64,000 bases of DNA from Isoetes taiwanensis (lineage: Eukaryota; Streptophyta; Lycopodiopsida; Isoetales; Isoetaceae). The position numbers and the translations under genes are program-made. Numbering within the stretch: the first letter of the stretch is position 1; every line of letters starts with the position of its first letter. The stretch is from NCBI GenBank assembly GCA_021234155.1, contig JAJEKV010000027.1:15224891-15288890 (forward strand), given 5' to 3'. This document shows, piece after piece, positions 13,161-23,567 of this stretch. The notes beneath the pieces are model-generated. The model was given only the letters and a program-made list of their open reading frames with translations, searched no databases and was not told the origin of the DNA.

Positions 13161-14162
13161 TGTGGAATTCTCTTTGTTATTGGCAATAGGAAGCTGAAAG
13201 AAATGTTCAAGCTAATAAGTATGTGTATAGAGCCGCATGCATATTAGTCTTCTTGCCAAATAAGTACCTTTTCTCGTGACGTAAACATCTCACAATTTAC
13301 AAGTTATGCTTTAGTGTTATACATGTAGCAGCCTGAAATTTCCAAATGAACAACAACAATCTACCTAGCATAAAAAAATTATCAGAAAAGACAGCAAAAA
13401 TATTTGTGATTCATTTCATAATAATTGTTACCTGGCTCCATGAAGAAATTAAGCCTTGCTTCGAAGAATCCGTTAACCTGCTTAAACAATTGGTTGCACA
13501 AAAATCTGAGACACCATTAAGAAGGACAGTTTAATTGATAACCAAGTTAAATAGAGGCATCAAAATTTAATCCAAACATAGGTTTTAAAGCATGCAAATT
13601 GTAGAGGACATAGTAACATTTATATTGCTTAGTTCTAGAAATGCTGGGATTTTTTAGAAAAGAATCTATTCTGTGCAGATAAGTTCACTCTGCCTAAAAT
13701 GCAGAGATAACATCAATTTTAGCCTAAAATCCTGGCCTATGAAAAAACCATGCATTAAACTTCTGAAACATGTTTCTATTTACAAGGTCTTCCTTCAACC
13801 ATGCTATGACAATTAATACATCCTCGATGTCTATACGACTGTAATAGAATAGGCTAGGATGGAACGGCCAGGAACTAGATACTTGAACCCGAATTCATAT
13901 TAATTATACATATACATCAACAAAACGATGCAGATTATGAAAGAATAGCAAAAATGAAACTGACTACATCTTACCTTGAGAGTTGCCTCAAGAAATCCGG
14001 CCTCTTCAAAATAGGTTCTCCCGCTCTCGAACCTTCATGCCATTCTGTCCCTTCAAAAAAAAAAAGGGGAGCCCTTCCGCCCGTCATCGAATTTCTTTGC
14101 ATAGGTCGAGACAAACACAAAAAAAAAGTGCTAAAAAGTGCTACAAAGTCCTTAAAAATAAC
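13161..14162. other. Non-coding stretch, probable intron
   Basis: No gene is seen. It lies between the RING-like gene and the ParB-like exon. The right end of nested element 1 should fall here or just inside the ParB gene's intron, but no clear terminal inverted repeat was found. Confidence 0.5.
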
Positions 14163-15120
14163 ATATTCCCTGTGCATAAACCTGATCTTGTCGACGAAGC
14201 TCATCTTCAACTTATACTCGTTGTCAGCATTGTGGGTGTTGGTAACAATCTTTTCTTCTTCATCGGTAAGACCACAGTAAACAGCACACAGGACGGAGAG
14301 AAACCTTCGGTTCTTCTTCTCTTTGTAGAGTTGTCTTCTTGCCTTGAAGTTGTGATTACCTCCCAAGACATAATGTGTATAGGTATTTGTATTTTCCCTG
14401 TCATAGTCTTGGGGGGTTGTGCACTGCTCCCTGTCAACAAGGACAACATTTGGATTGCTCCTTATCCTGTCTTTTAGGTTCCTTAAGTGGACTGCGTAGA
14501 TTTCTCGAACCTGAAGTGGCCTTTCACCAGCTTCATTTTTAGGGGGCAGCCTTATGCAAGTTACTGGAAGATATATCATCCCTTGTACAAACTTTTTCCT
14601 GTTTATTACCTCCATTCTTTCGGAGGTTTTATCAAGTTTCTTCTCCTTTATTGCAACCCCGGGTGCTTTTCCTTTCCCTTTCTTTTCTTTGTGCTTTCCT
14701 CGAGAAGCTCCACTATTTCAAGCTGCTGTACCTTCCTCTTTTTTGGTTCCTTAGCAACTATGGTGTCTCTTGGCCTGTTAAGTTTTTTGGGCTGCTCCTA
14801 TTCTTCTTCCTCTAAACTTCCTTCCTTTTCCTACGCAGAAGTATTAGCAGTAGGAGACCCTTCATCTTCTTCCTCATGTCAGACTCACTAATGGAAAGTC
14901 CTCGCTTTGACTGGAACAAACCTTCCTAATGATGGAAGCTAGGCTTTGTTTGTTCCGGTAATGTGAGATATACTTGTACAATACTTGTGGTTGCACATTG
15001 ATAATTCTAAAACTTGCAATGTCGACCACCTTGTCCGACAACCTCAGAAACATCTTTGATTGTTCCGAGGTTGACGAACTCGGAGTCGACGTAGTATGTC
15101 AGCATCCTTATTGCTACTAA
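14163..15120 (-). pseudogene. ParB-like domain exon(s) with NLS
   Basis: The clean reading frame 14615-14163 encodes a ParB/sulfiredoxin-type domain: IYAVHLRNLKDRIRSNPNV, then YVLGGNHNFKARRQLYKEK, then VYCGLTDEEEKIVTNTHNA. Upstream, one frame away, is an acidic stretch and PKKRKV at 14729-14746, a textbook nuclear localisation signal. Two in-frame TAG codons and a frameshift near 14660 break this part. A further piece at 15000-15110 encodes TYYVDSEFVNLGTIKDVSEV and is interrupted by a LINE tail. The frame ends at a possible GT donor after MHREY. In bacteria and phages ParB-like domains are often fused upstream of beta-class methyltransferases; the matching methyltransferase exons lie downstream on this strand at 5.9-3.8 kb. 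I infer one gene split by an 8-kb intron holding element 1. The phase between the two flanking exons does not match directly, so an exon may be missing. Confidence 0.65.
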
Positions 15121-15264
15121 GGTTTTTCCCCCGAAAACCCTTCGGGGCGGGGGTTTTTTAATCCTGGTAGTAATACGCCTGCTGCTCTCTTTGTACTTGG
15201 GTCCCATAGGCCAGTTGGTCTCCGTGGACGATAAAATCATATTCTATTCTATTCTATTCTATTT
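15121..15264 (+). repeat. LINE 3' tail, (TATTC)n type
   Basis: It starts GGTTTTTCCC, continues with GGTCTCCGTGGACGATAAAA and ends in ATTCTATTCTATTCTATT. The same block recurs at 48795-48930 and, shortened, at 53234-53285, all on the plus strand. Independent copies sharing one 3' end and a short repeat tail are the mark of non-LTR retrotransposons. This copy splits the ParB-like gene. Confidence 0.75.
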
Positions 15265-15684
15265 CCAGGGCTTTTGCAAACGTGAAGAAAAGTCAGTGCG
15301 CTATACTTACCACCTGCACCTCTGGTTATGAACCACTATGTTTGAAATTTTTTGTAAACTGCAGACTCATCTGTGTCCTTTGTCTGCTTCATTGGATGCA
15401 GCCGTTGGAGCAGCTTGAGCACTTTCTTTGGTGCTCTCTTGCTTCCTTCTTGCCTGCCAAAGTAATGTTTAGAACAACACTGTCACGAGTAGAAAAAGAA
15501 CGAAAAATATATTCTGGAATAGCAATTGCTAATTTTTGCGTTAAATGCAAGCAAAAAGAAGGAAAAACAGCCAGAAAAAAGTTGCACAGCATGCTTTTTC
15601 GTGTGCCAAATTAACTAAAAAGTGATTTATCAAAGCTAAAAACAACAAAAGCAAGGACAAAATTTTCCAAAATACTAAACACTT

Positions 15685-16275
15685 AATCCGGAATACATTT
15701 GCCTTTCGTGTTTAGGCAAAGTGTATTCGGAATACACTTTGCCTTTGGACTTTAGGCAGAGTGTATTCCAGAATACACTTTGCCTTTTGACTGTAGGCAG
15801 AGTGTATTCTGGAACACACTTTGCTTACACAAAAAGGGCAAAGTGTATTCTAAGGGCAAAGTGTATTCCAGAATACACTTTGCCAAACCACGAAAGGCAA
15901 AAGTGTATTCCGGAATACACTTTGCTCTTCTTGTTTGAGCAATGTGTACCAAAGTGAATTATAAAAGATCTAAAACACGTACTATGTACTTCGCATGCTT
16001 ACCTGTCCATGATTTTCGCTATGTAAACTGGAATACACCAACTGTGAATAAGAATAGAAGACGCTCGGGCTGGCGACTGAAGCTCTGAAATCGGAATACG
16101 CAACTGAGGCGCTAAAGTTTCCTTTTTAAAGGTAGACTATGGTCTGCTCTCTTTTTCTATGTAAAGTGGAATACGACTTGTCCAGAAAGGCTGGACTAGT
16201 GTATTCTAGAATAGGTTTCATGGACTTACACAGCAAATGCATCACACCAAACAGTATTCCGGAGTAGCTATTTGT
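15685..16275. repeat. Array of TGTATTCnnGAATACA palindromes
   Basis: At 15715-15926 there are five near-perfect inverted repeats with arms GGCAAAGTGTATTC and GAATACACTTTGCC, centres of 1-2 nt, plus half sites near 15837 and 15938. Looser copies follow near 16030, 16092, 16168, 16200 and 16255. The array lies between the divergent ParB/methyltransferase gene and the element 2 transposase, where a shared promoter region would be. The same core is found in the methyltransferase introns at 4.5-5.6 kb. Confidence 0.88.
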
Positions 16276-16347
16276 ATGCTCGAATAGCAATTGCACAATC
16301 GACCACTGAGTTACTTACATGTCCCCATTGTTTTGCAGTTGTTTAAG

Positions 16348-19300
16348 ATGGTTAACCGCATCATGAACAAACTACCACCACCTTTTGTTTCCTCTAGTAC
16401 CTCTACTTCAGATGGAACACGTGATACAGATGCTTCTTCGACTCCTACCTCGTCAATGTCCTTGTTACTCCTCGAAGACACTCCGGGTCTAGTAACTAGT
16501 AGACTACCACCACCTTTCTAACCCTCTCCAAGTCCAGTAAGAAACATACTGCCACCTCCTTTCATTGCCTCACCGGTTGCACGTAGCAATCTTCCACTAC
16601 CTTTTGTTACATCCCCCGACACTACAAAAGCTCGACCTTAGCAAGTTTTTTGGAACAGACTACCCCAGCCATTTATAGTTTCTCCTTCTTCACTTAGACA
16701 AACAAGGAATGCAGCACGCTCAGAAGACTGTGAGATTCTCCGCCGCTTCTCCCAGACTTCACTACAAATGAAGATGACCTCGCAGCATCTACTCCTCTTC
16801 ACATAACTGTGGTGACACATGGGTTTGCAGAATTCCAGTTGGCTATAAGGGACATGTTTGAACAAACTCCTCGTGAAGAAGCTGCAACAACATTTGCTGG
16901 CACGTCGTCTTATGGCCCATCTCCTTCATTCAACACTGTGCCTCCGACTTATCCGGGTACATCTTCACGTGGTTTGTTTTCCTCTACAAGCATACCAATA
17001 AGGGCACAGGAGGTCACCCCTAGAGTAGAACTCTCATCAGAAGATGGCATACTACTAAGGGCATAGGAGGTCACCCCTAGAGTAGAACTCTCATCAGAAG
17101 ATGAAGACACCGACAAGGTGCAACGAGATTATACATTCTCCAGCCAGTCCCTCAAGAAATTCAAGGTGGATTTTAGTTCGAGAGCATGCTCCTCTATAAG
17201 AAGAAGAAATCTTATGGACGAGCACAAAATGAGAAGACTTTTAAGAACTAAATGCTGTTCATTGGGTTGTATCAACAAATTTAACATGTCTAAATTATGA
17301 GCAGTTAGAGACATCTACAGTTCAATGACATTGGCAGACCAGAATGCCTACTTGGCTTATCATGTAAGACTAGATTGCAACACCTTCTTGCACTACATTA
17401 ACCATGAACAAGTCTGTCAAAAATGCTTTATGGTTGTCCACCATTTAGGGTCCACTAGAATGTCTCAGATACACAAAAAGACTGGATAAAAACCCAGCAA
17501 TTGATGATCACTATGGACCCATGCATGCCCTTGCTGCTGTGTCATGGATGGAGAAATATTTTAGAGAAACATGTGAGAAGTTTCCTAACAGCAACATGTA
17601 TCATTTGACAGATAACATCACAAAAAAAGATGTCTAGACTGTGGAAAAGTGAATTTGGTCTTGTGAAAATTCCCAGGAGACATAGAATGTCTGTTTGCTC
17701 AAGGTGTGCAGAATTAAAGAGTTAACGAGAAACTGCAAAGACAGAGGCCGAAAGAAGTAAGCTCAAGTTCTCTTCTCTCTCACTTGTTTAAAGAAATGTT
17801 TTGACCTGATTTCTTCAACAGATAATGTGCAACAGAACCTTGCCAGACATCGTGAACAACAAGCAGCAGAGAGAAGAAAGCTTGCGAAGCACAGAAAAAA
17901 AGCTCTTGAACATCCATTGTAATATATGTCTGTTGTAATTGATGGAATGGATAAAAAAAAACCACTCTACCCCATTTCTTGAATATTCCTAAAGATGTGC
18001 CAGGGGAATGTTTTGTTAAGGCCCACCTTGTAGGAGCTATGGTCTTCAAAGGAAGTCTAAAGTGCAAAGTATTTTTGACGTATCCAAACTTGCATGGTGA
18101 CCCGAACCTCACAATTACAATTCTTAACAAGGTCCTGTGCGAGCAAGAGCAATTACCAATAGTGCTCTACATGCAACTTGACAATACTACAAGGGAGAAC
18201 AACAATCAAACACTCTTTTGCTTACTGTGCCATGTTAGTGGAGCTAGGGATCTTTAGAAAAGTAAAGCTCGAATTCTTACTTGTAGGCCACACTCATGAT
18301 CAGATTGACCAAATGTTCAGCAGATTTTCTGTGCACCTTAGAAGGAAGAAGGCTTTTTGTCTTCCTATTTTAGTTCGAATTATTGAAGATTCTTACACTC
18401 CTGTTCCAGTGATTGAGCTCCTTAAAGAGACGGCCAACTTCAGAGAGTTTGTTTTCTCTCAACGTTCAAACAGAGAACAAGTTGTGAACAAGTTGAATGA
18501 TCTCACCTTTCAATATCACATCAAGTTCTACTTGAAGGATGGACAAAGCTTCTTACAAGGAAAGAAGTACACCACAACTAAAGACTGGAGTCCACCAAAG
18601 GGATTGCACTTCCTTAAATCTATTCCAGACACTTGCTTTGTAGAATGTGCTGAGCAATTTCCTCTCAAAAATCCTAAAGAGTCCAAGTAGAAGAAAAGTA
18701 CCCCAGTGACATAAGCCATTGAAATTGGAATTTCCTCAGGCTTTAAGTACTTCATAGAAGAAGATCGGATGTGGTGGAGAAATTTCTTTCTTGAATAGAA
18801 AATTGTTATACAAAATCTAGCTCTAAGACAGTTGCAAGAGCCATTTCAACGGCCTAACACCTTCCATTAACCTTAGCATCAGGCAGGTCCAAGCAATGCT
18901 ACAATAGCACTTGCAGTCGAGGAAGATGAGGATCGAGTCATGTACCTCAGACCAAGACGCAGGAATAAGCCTCAAGGTAATATCACAGAAATTGCCAAAG
19001 GTATGCTAATTGCTCTTCCAATTGAGGAGGATGACAAAGGTCGACCTTTTTGGATAGCAAAAGTACTTGATACAGTCAAGGAGGAAGGCTTAGTCACTAA
19101 ACTCAAGATTCATTGGCTTGCAACATGCTCAGAGAATGCTTTTGAAGGTAGATATGAGTTAGAAATGAGAAGCCAAGGAAAAGGGAGAAAGTCCAAGAAA
19201 GTGAGTTGTAGGGATGCGCTGAACCTAAGTGACGTGACTATACTATATTATGATTTCAAATTGAAATCTGACAACCGTCTACGCCAGAGGATTATCAATT

Positions 19301-19512
19301 TGCTTAAAAAGGCTTGTAATTATGAGGAAGAGGATGAAGAAGGGAGTGGTGGTGGCAATGCTTCACCATCTGTTGATAGTGAGGAGGAAGATAACTCAAG
19401 CACTTCCTCGAGTGACAGTGAAAGAAGTGAAGATGATGAGGATGGCATAAATGAACATGATGACGTGTTGGATCCCTCCCTCATCACTCCTCACACTTTT
19501 GTACATAACTAA
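16348..19512 (+). pseudogene. Transposase gene, DUF7869-like (element 2)
   Basis: The N-terminal part (16348-16720) has five spaced copies of an LPPPF-type motif: LPPPFVSS, RLPPPF, ILPPPFIASP, NLPLPFVTSP and RLPQPFIVSP. A Cys-containing region (KCCSLGCINKF, VCQKCF) follows at 17118-17490. The catalytic core spans about 17930-18350. It includes VVIDGMDKKK, QLDNTTRENNN and VGHTHDQIDQMFSRFS, a set of acids matching the DUF7869 family of putative transposases. A C-terminal reading frame (18940-19512) has FWIAKVLD and LKIHWLA motifs of an SH3/chromo-like fold, then an acidic Ser-rich tail. Stops and frameshifts occur at about 16520, 16640, 17300, 17490 and 17640 and within the core. The start ATG follows a possible TTTTGCAG acceptor. 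It is divergent from the ParB/methyltransferase gene. Confidence 0.7.
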
Positions 19513-19731
19513 GTCTTATAAAAAAACTGTAAATTTTGCATGTGAATATAAAGATCTTATCTTCACATTTTGAGAATACTACAATTTCAGTTACAGACTT
19601 TACTTCAACTTTTTGTTAAATATTCTATCCTCTTGAATTAGTGGTTTTCTCCAAAAACATACTTGAAGAAAATTCTATTTGCAAGGAAAGTGTCACTTCA
19701 AAAAAGTCATTTCTATTGTTAAATAAAAAAA

Positions 19732-21060
19732 TTAGTATGGGGGGGGGGGGGGGTCAAAATACAATTTCATGCACCCTTTTTTTAATAACCTCATTTTACC
19801 CCCTTTTTTATAAAAAATAAGGGAATCTTTAAGGAATATTTCTTTTGCTCTCGTTTCGATGATTTGCTCCCGTTTAATACGCAATCTTATTTTGAGTGCT
19901 TTAAGACTGATATGTCCAAGCCTCTTATGCCACAAATCACAGTGCCAACAGCTAGAAGAACAACTTGGTCAGCATATTCTTTGCCCAAATGATAGAGATT
20001 AGTCGTACGAATAGCACGACCAAGGCTCTTTCTTATAACTTTGTTGCGACGAACAACGTAGTCTTCACCATCAAAGGAAACTATAATGCCCATATCAGTA
20101 AGACATACAACAGAAATTAGATCTTTGCGCAAAGTAGGAGCATACATTACCCCTTTTAGAGCAAAAATACCAAGACTAGTGCGTACTTGAATGCTTCCCA
20201 TTCTGCAGATTTGATGCTCACTATTGTCGCTAATTTGAACAATTGATTGGAAGAGGTAGGTCTGAAATTTTCAAACCAATCTTTGTGCCAACTAATATGA
20301 GCTATAGCACTAGAATCCATGATGAATCTGATAGAGCAAAGGTCTACCACTTGTTTATAGAGATATACATAGTCCGAGCTCAAGGAACCACATTGGGTAC
20401 GCTTACTTCTTAGACAATTTGGGCCACATTGGCTGAAGCTTTGTTCCTCTCCAAGGCTTTTAGTTTATGCTCAAGATCCTTCATCATCTTCTTACTACAT
20501 TCTTCTGCAATATGATTGCCTTTCTTGCAATAGCCACAAGTTTGTTGCTTATGTGATGTGTCTTTGCTGTCAGCAGCCCTAAAGACATTGCTGCTAATGT
20601 TATTCTTCTTTTTCTTAGCTTTCTCTTTCCCCGTTGCATAGGATTTAGATTCAGAATGACCTGCAAAGAAAGCATTGTGCTCCTCTTTGATAATCCCAGC
20701 ATCCTTTCACATAAATCTCCTCTTTGATAGAGTTGATTGCATGATTGAGGTCCATATCGGCAATTTGTATGATATTGCTGCGTAAAGCATGAAAGAATTA
20801 GATAAGGATCTAAGAAAGAAAAATAATTGCAATGAAGAAGAGATCTTGTTCTCTTCTCCAGAAACTTCAATCTGTCGAAAAGTGTTCTTCATGCAGTCTA
20901 CGAATTTGTCAAGACTCTCGGTGTCTTCCCAATACATATTCACCGTTTCAGCATACGAATGTCCAAGTTGTTTATGGATCTTCTTTTCATGCTCTTAGAT
21001 GAAAGCATTTCATAAATCATAATTCTCCTCCTTTTGAGCCTCATCAAGAAGAGATTTAGC
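19732..21060 (-). pseudogene. Ty1/copia element B gag and protease
   Basis: The minus strand carries a UBN2-type gag (WEDTESLDKFVDCMKNTFRQ) near 20940. A CCHC knuckle CGYCKKGNHIAEEC lies near 20520. Next comes an aspartic protease with FIMDSSA where D(S/T)GA is expected, near 20320. After it are the MYAPTLRKDLISV segment and the GAG-pre-integrase LWHKRLGHIS near 19935. Several frameshifts are present. Integrase and reverse transcriptase are missing; the remnant ends at a poly-G run at 19741-19753. The other end abuts gypsy sequence near 21060. Confidence 0.8.
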
Positions 21061-21061
21061 A

Positions 21062-22257
21062 ATAGAAAGCCCTCGCTACCCGACTCATGATCAAGAGTTG
21101 CTTGCAGTCGTCAGAGCACTAAATATTTGGAGGCACTACCTGTTGGGAAGGAAGTTCCAGCTGGACACGAATCATCAGAGCCTCCAATACGTGTTCACGC
21201 AACCACATCTCAACCTGAGGCAGCGAAGGTGGATATGGAGTTCCTCGAAGAATACGATTTTGATATAGTTTATAAGCCAGGGAAGCTCAATGTGGTAGCA
21301 GATGCGCTTTCAAGGCATCCTCTGACAACAAGAGTCCACTGCAACGCAATCTCGATGCTCACCAGCGACTTCGGAAAGAAGATCGAAGAAACCTTGCCGA
21401 CAGATGCTGACTTCAAGGAAGTGTGGGCGAGCTTGTGCAAGGAGGCAAGAACAGATAAGGAGAGGGAGACCTTCAAGAATTTTAAGAAGGTAACCTTTTG
21501 TACCATAAGGATTAAGTTGTGTGTGCCTGAATCATCAGGAGTGAGGAAGTTGATTCTCCATGACACCCACAACAGTCCAATAGCTGGCCACGCAGGATTT
21601 ATGAAGACATATTTCAAAGTCGCAGCGATTTATTGGCCGTGAATGAAGAAAAGCGGATGTCTTCGCTTCATCAAAGATTGTCACCGTGTCGCCAGACGAA
21701 ACGCAGAAGCGACTTAATTCGGGAGCATTGGAACCATTAGCGGTGCCGAACGCTAAGTGGGAAGTCATCGATGGACTTCATAGCGGGCTCCCGGGGCGGC
21801 AAAGAGGAAAAGATGCCCGATGGTTGTGGTTGACAAGTTGTCGAAGATGGCACACTTTGTGCCTTGCAAAGACCAAACCACGGCCTTTGGATACAACGGC
21901 TCTCTTCACCAAGGAAATCTTCGGGCTCCATGGTATGCCGAGAGATCATCTCGGCGAGACCGGGTTCATGAGTGCCTTTTGGCGGGATCTTTTTCGGCGA
22001 TACGGACGAAGCTATCCATGAGCCTGCCTATCATCCTCGGAGCGGATGGGCAAGCGAGCGGAAGAATCTTAGAAGATATGCTAAGAAACTATGTCTGGAA
22101 CAAGCAGAGTAAGTGGGAAGATTACATTCACTTGGTTCGAGGATATCTTCTTGCAGCAAGGAGTTGACAAAAGAGCGTCGCCGACAAGCACCGGACGGTC
22201 AGAGAGTTCCAGGTTGGCGACGTCGTCTGGCTCAAGATCATTTCAAGGTGGGGAGAA
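21062..22257 (+). pseudogene. Ty3/gypsy RNase H-integrase fragment
   Basis: RNase H appears first (RYPTHDQELLAVVRALNIWR, RHYLLGRKF), then the linker YKPGKLNVVADALSRHP. The integrase zinc-binding region follows (VRKLILHDTHNSPIAGHAGF), and then the integrase core in shifting frames (VVVDKLSKMAHFVPCK near 21820, EIFGLHGMP, FMSAFWRDLF). The piece starts in the middle of RNase H. It ends with an apparent internal deletion after REFQVGDVVWLK, directly followed by a purine tract (AAGGTGGGGAGAA) and an LTR. This LTR is the same family as the one at 44.6-46.1 kb, so this fragment probably shows the 3' half of that family. Confidence 0.82.
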
Positions 22258-22593
22258 TGTGACGTTCGGCCGCGGTATACGGTCCCGGGGCGCATATCAT
22301 CTTTGCATCGTCACGCGTACATGCCATCCCGATTGACGTGTACGCCGACGTCTAGCTAAGCAAGTAGCACCCTAGGGGGCAACTTGCAAGTGCGTACACA
22401 TTTATTTATGTGTACACTTTAGCCCACTTAATTAATATAGGCAAGTGGGCCACACCCATTTATCCTACATGCTTAAGGGTTGGTGGAGACCCTAGCCCTA
22501 ACTTGTAGTCTATATAAGGCAACCTAAACCCTAACTTTCCATTTTCGTCCACAGCCTTCTAGAGCTCCGTTTTGCTTGCTCCAAGAGCCAATC
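22258..22593 (+). repeat. Partial 3' LTR of gypsy family A
   Basis: It begins TGTGACGTTCGGCC after the purine tract and carries a TATA box (GTCTATATAAGG, 22512). It matches the reverse complement of about 45800-46138. Similarity stops at GAGCCAATC, where LINE-like sequence begins. Confidence 0.85.
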
Positions 22594-23070
22594 TCACCTC
22601 CTGAGAGTATTGAGCATTGTTTTTTCTTGTGTGAGCGGCTTCGGCAGGCATGGTCTTGGTTGTTGACCCTATTTGGCACGTCTCGATCTAGCCAGCAAAT
22701 TTTGCTTGCTATCTATCCTGATGCTTGGCCCAAACTACGGGAACGAGCTTTTTATCTCGCACGTGGCTGGCTTTTATGGTCTATCTGGAAGAGAAGGAGG
22801 TTGTTTATCTTTAAGGGCGTAGATACTGCAGATGAGATTGTTCTTCAGTGGGCGCAAAACAAAATTGTTATGGCTTACAATTGTTCTTCTCTTGATCAAG
22901 AGAAGAAAGTACGGATCTGGCATACTTATCTTCAGATTCATTCTTTTGCATAGGTGGTTGTGCTCAGCTGGATCGGTTTGTCCACTGGGGTTATAATCCT
23001 GCCTTTGCATTTTATGTTGCTCTAGTTTTTAGTTGGTGAATAAAGCTTGTCATCCTTCAAAAAAAAATAA
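22594..23070 (+). pseudogene. LINE reverse transcriptase C-terminus and poly(A)
   Basis: The frame 22576-22953 encodes the zinc-binding end of plant LINE ORF2 (zf-RVT): SIEHCFFLCERLRQAWSWLL, then WLLWSIWKRRRLFIF. The element ends in a short 3' UTR and an A-run at 23058-23067. It is strongly 5'-truncated, as usual for LINEs. Its A-tail lies at the 3' end of the minus-strand CCHC gene, suggesting insertion there. Confidence 0.75.
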
Positions 23071-23074
23071 TTTA

Positions 23075-23567
23075 ATAAGTCATCAACTTCATCCAATTCT
23101 TCTGCTTCTTGTCTTGTAAGAAAAATGAGTTGATGGCACTCCACACAAATCCGCATGATCCCCTCGTTGTCCTCATTTGTGAATATCTCCTTTTGAATCA
23201 TCTCGTCTTCTTGGGTATTGCAGGTCCCACAATGTGATTGGTATACATACTCTACTGGGCAATATTTTGCAATATGGCCATACTGGTAACATCTCCAACA
23301 TTGTACAAATTTTCTTTGCTGCATGATGGACATCGTTTGTTGCATCTAGAGCACTTTCCCAGACAACTCTCTAAGTACGTCCTCTTTGAACTTTTTTATG
23401 ACCACTTCTGGTGTTGGAACTTCCATGGATATTGTTGATCTCTGAGGACAATGCACTAATGCTGCGGTTCCATGGGTTGCTACTGCTGCTGCGACTTGAT
23501 GAAGATGGACTTGATCCACAATCAAACCTCTTTGCTGAAGAACAAAGTAATCAATTTGTCCACTCAT
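23075..23567 (-). pseudogene. CCHC zinc-knuckle protein, unrecognised
   Basis: Read on the minus strand there are two segments in one frame, separated by a TAG near 23343. The second carries a classic zinc knuckle CWRCYQYGHIAKYC and a further CGTC...CVEC pair with about 30 residues between. An acidic stretch follows at its end. Such knuckles occur in gag proteins and RNA-binding proteins; the second Cys pair is unusual for gag. No reverse transcriptase is attached. The 3' end is interrupted by the LINE tail. Function unknown. Confidence 0.4.

Noticed and set aside
5930-14110. Shared TTCATGCC text near 5948 and 14035 as ends of element 1
   Set aside because: The two are in the same orientation, not inverted, and the match is too short to define termini.
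13954-14891. Several plus-strand frames
   Set aside because: Antisense to the ParB-like exon, whose minus-strand frame carries the conserved motifs.
15685-16275. CRISPR-like array
   Set aside because: Units are palindromes with short, similar spacers and abundant half sites; there are no cas genes and the locus is eukaryotic.
15685-16275. Heat-shock elements (nTTCnnGAAn)
   Set aside because: The core does contain TTCnnGAA, but the conserved palindrome is much longer than a heat-shock element and spacing is not the usual 5-bp phase. Kept only as a weak alternative.
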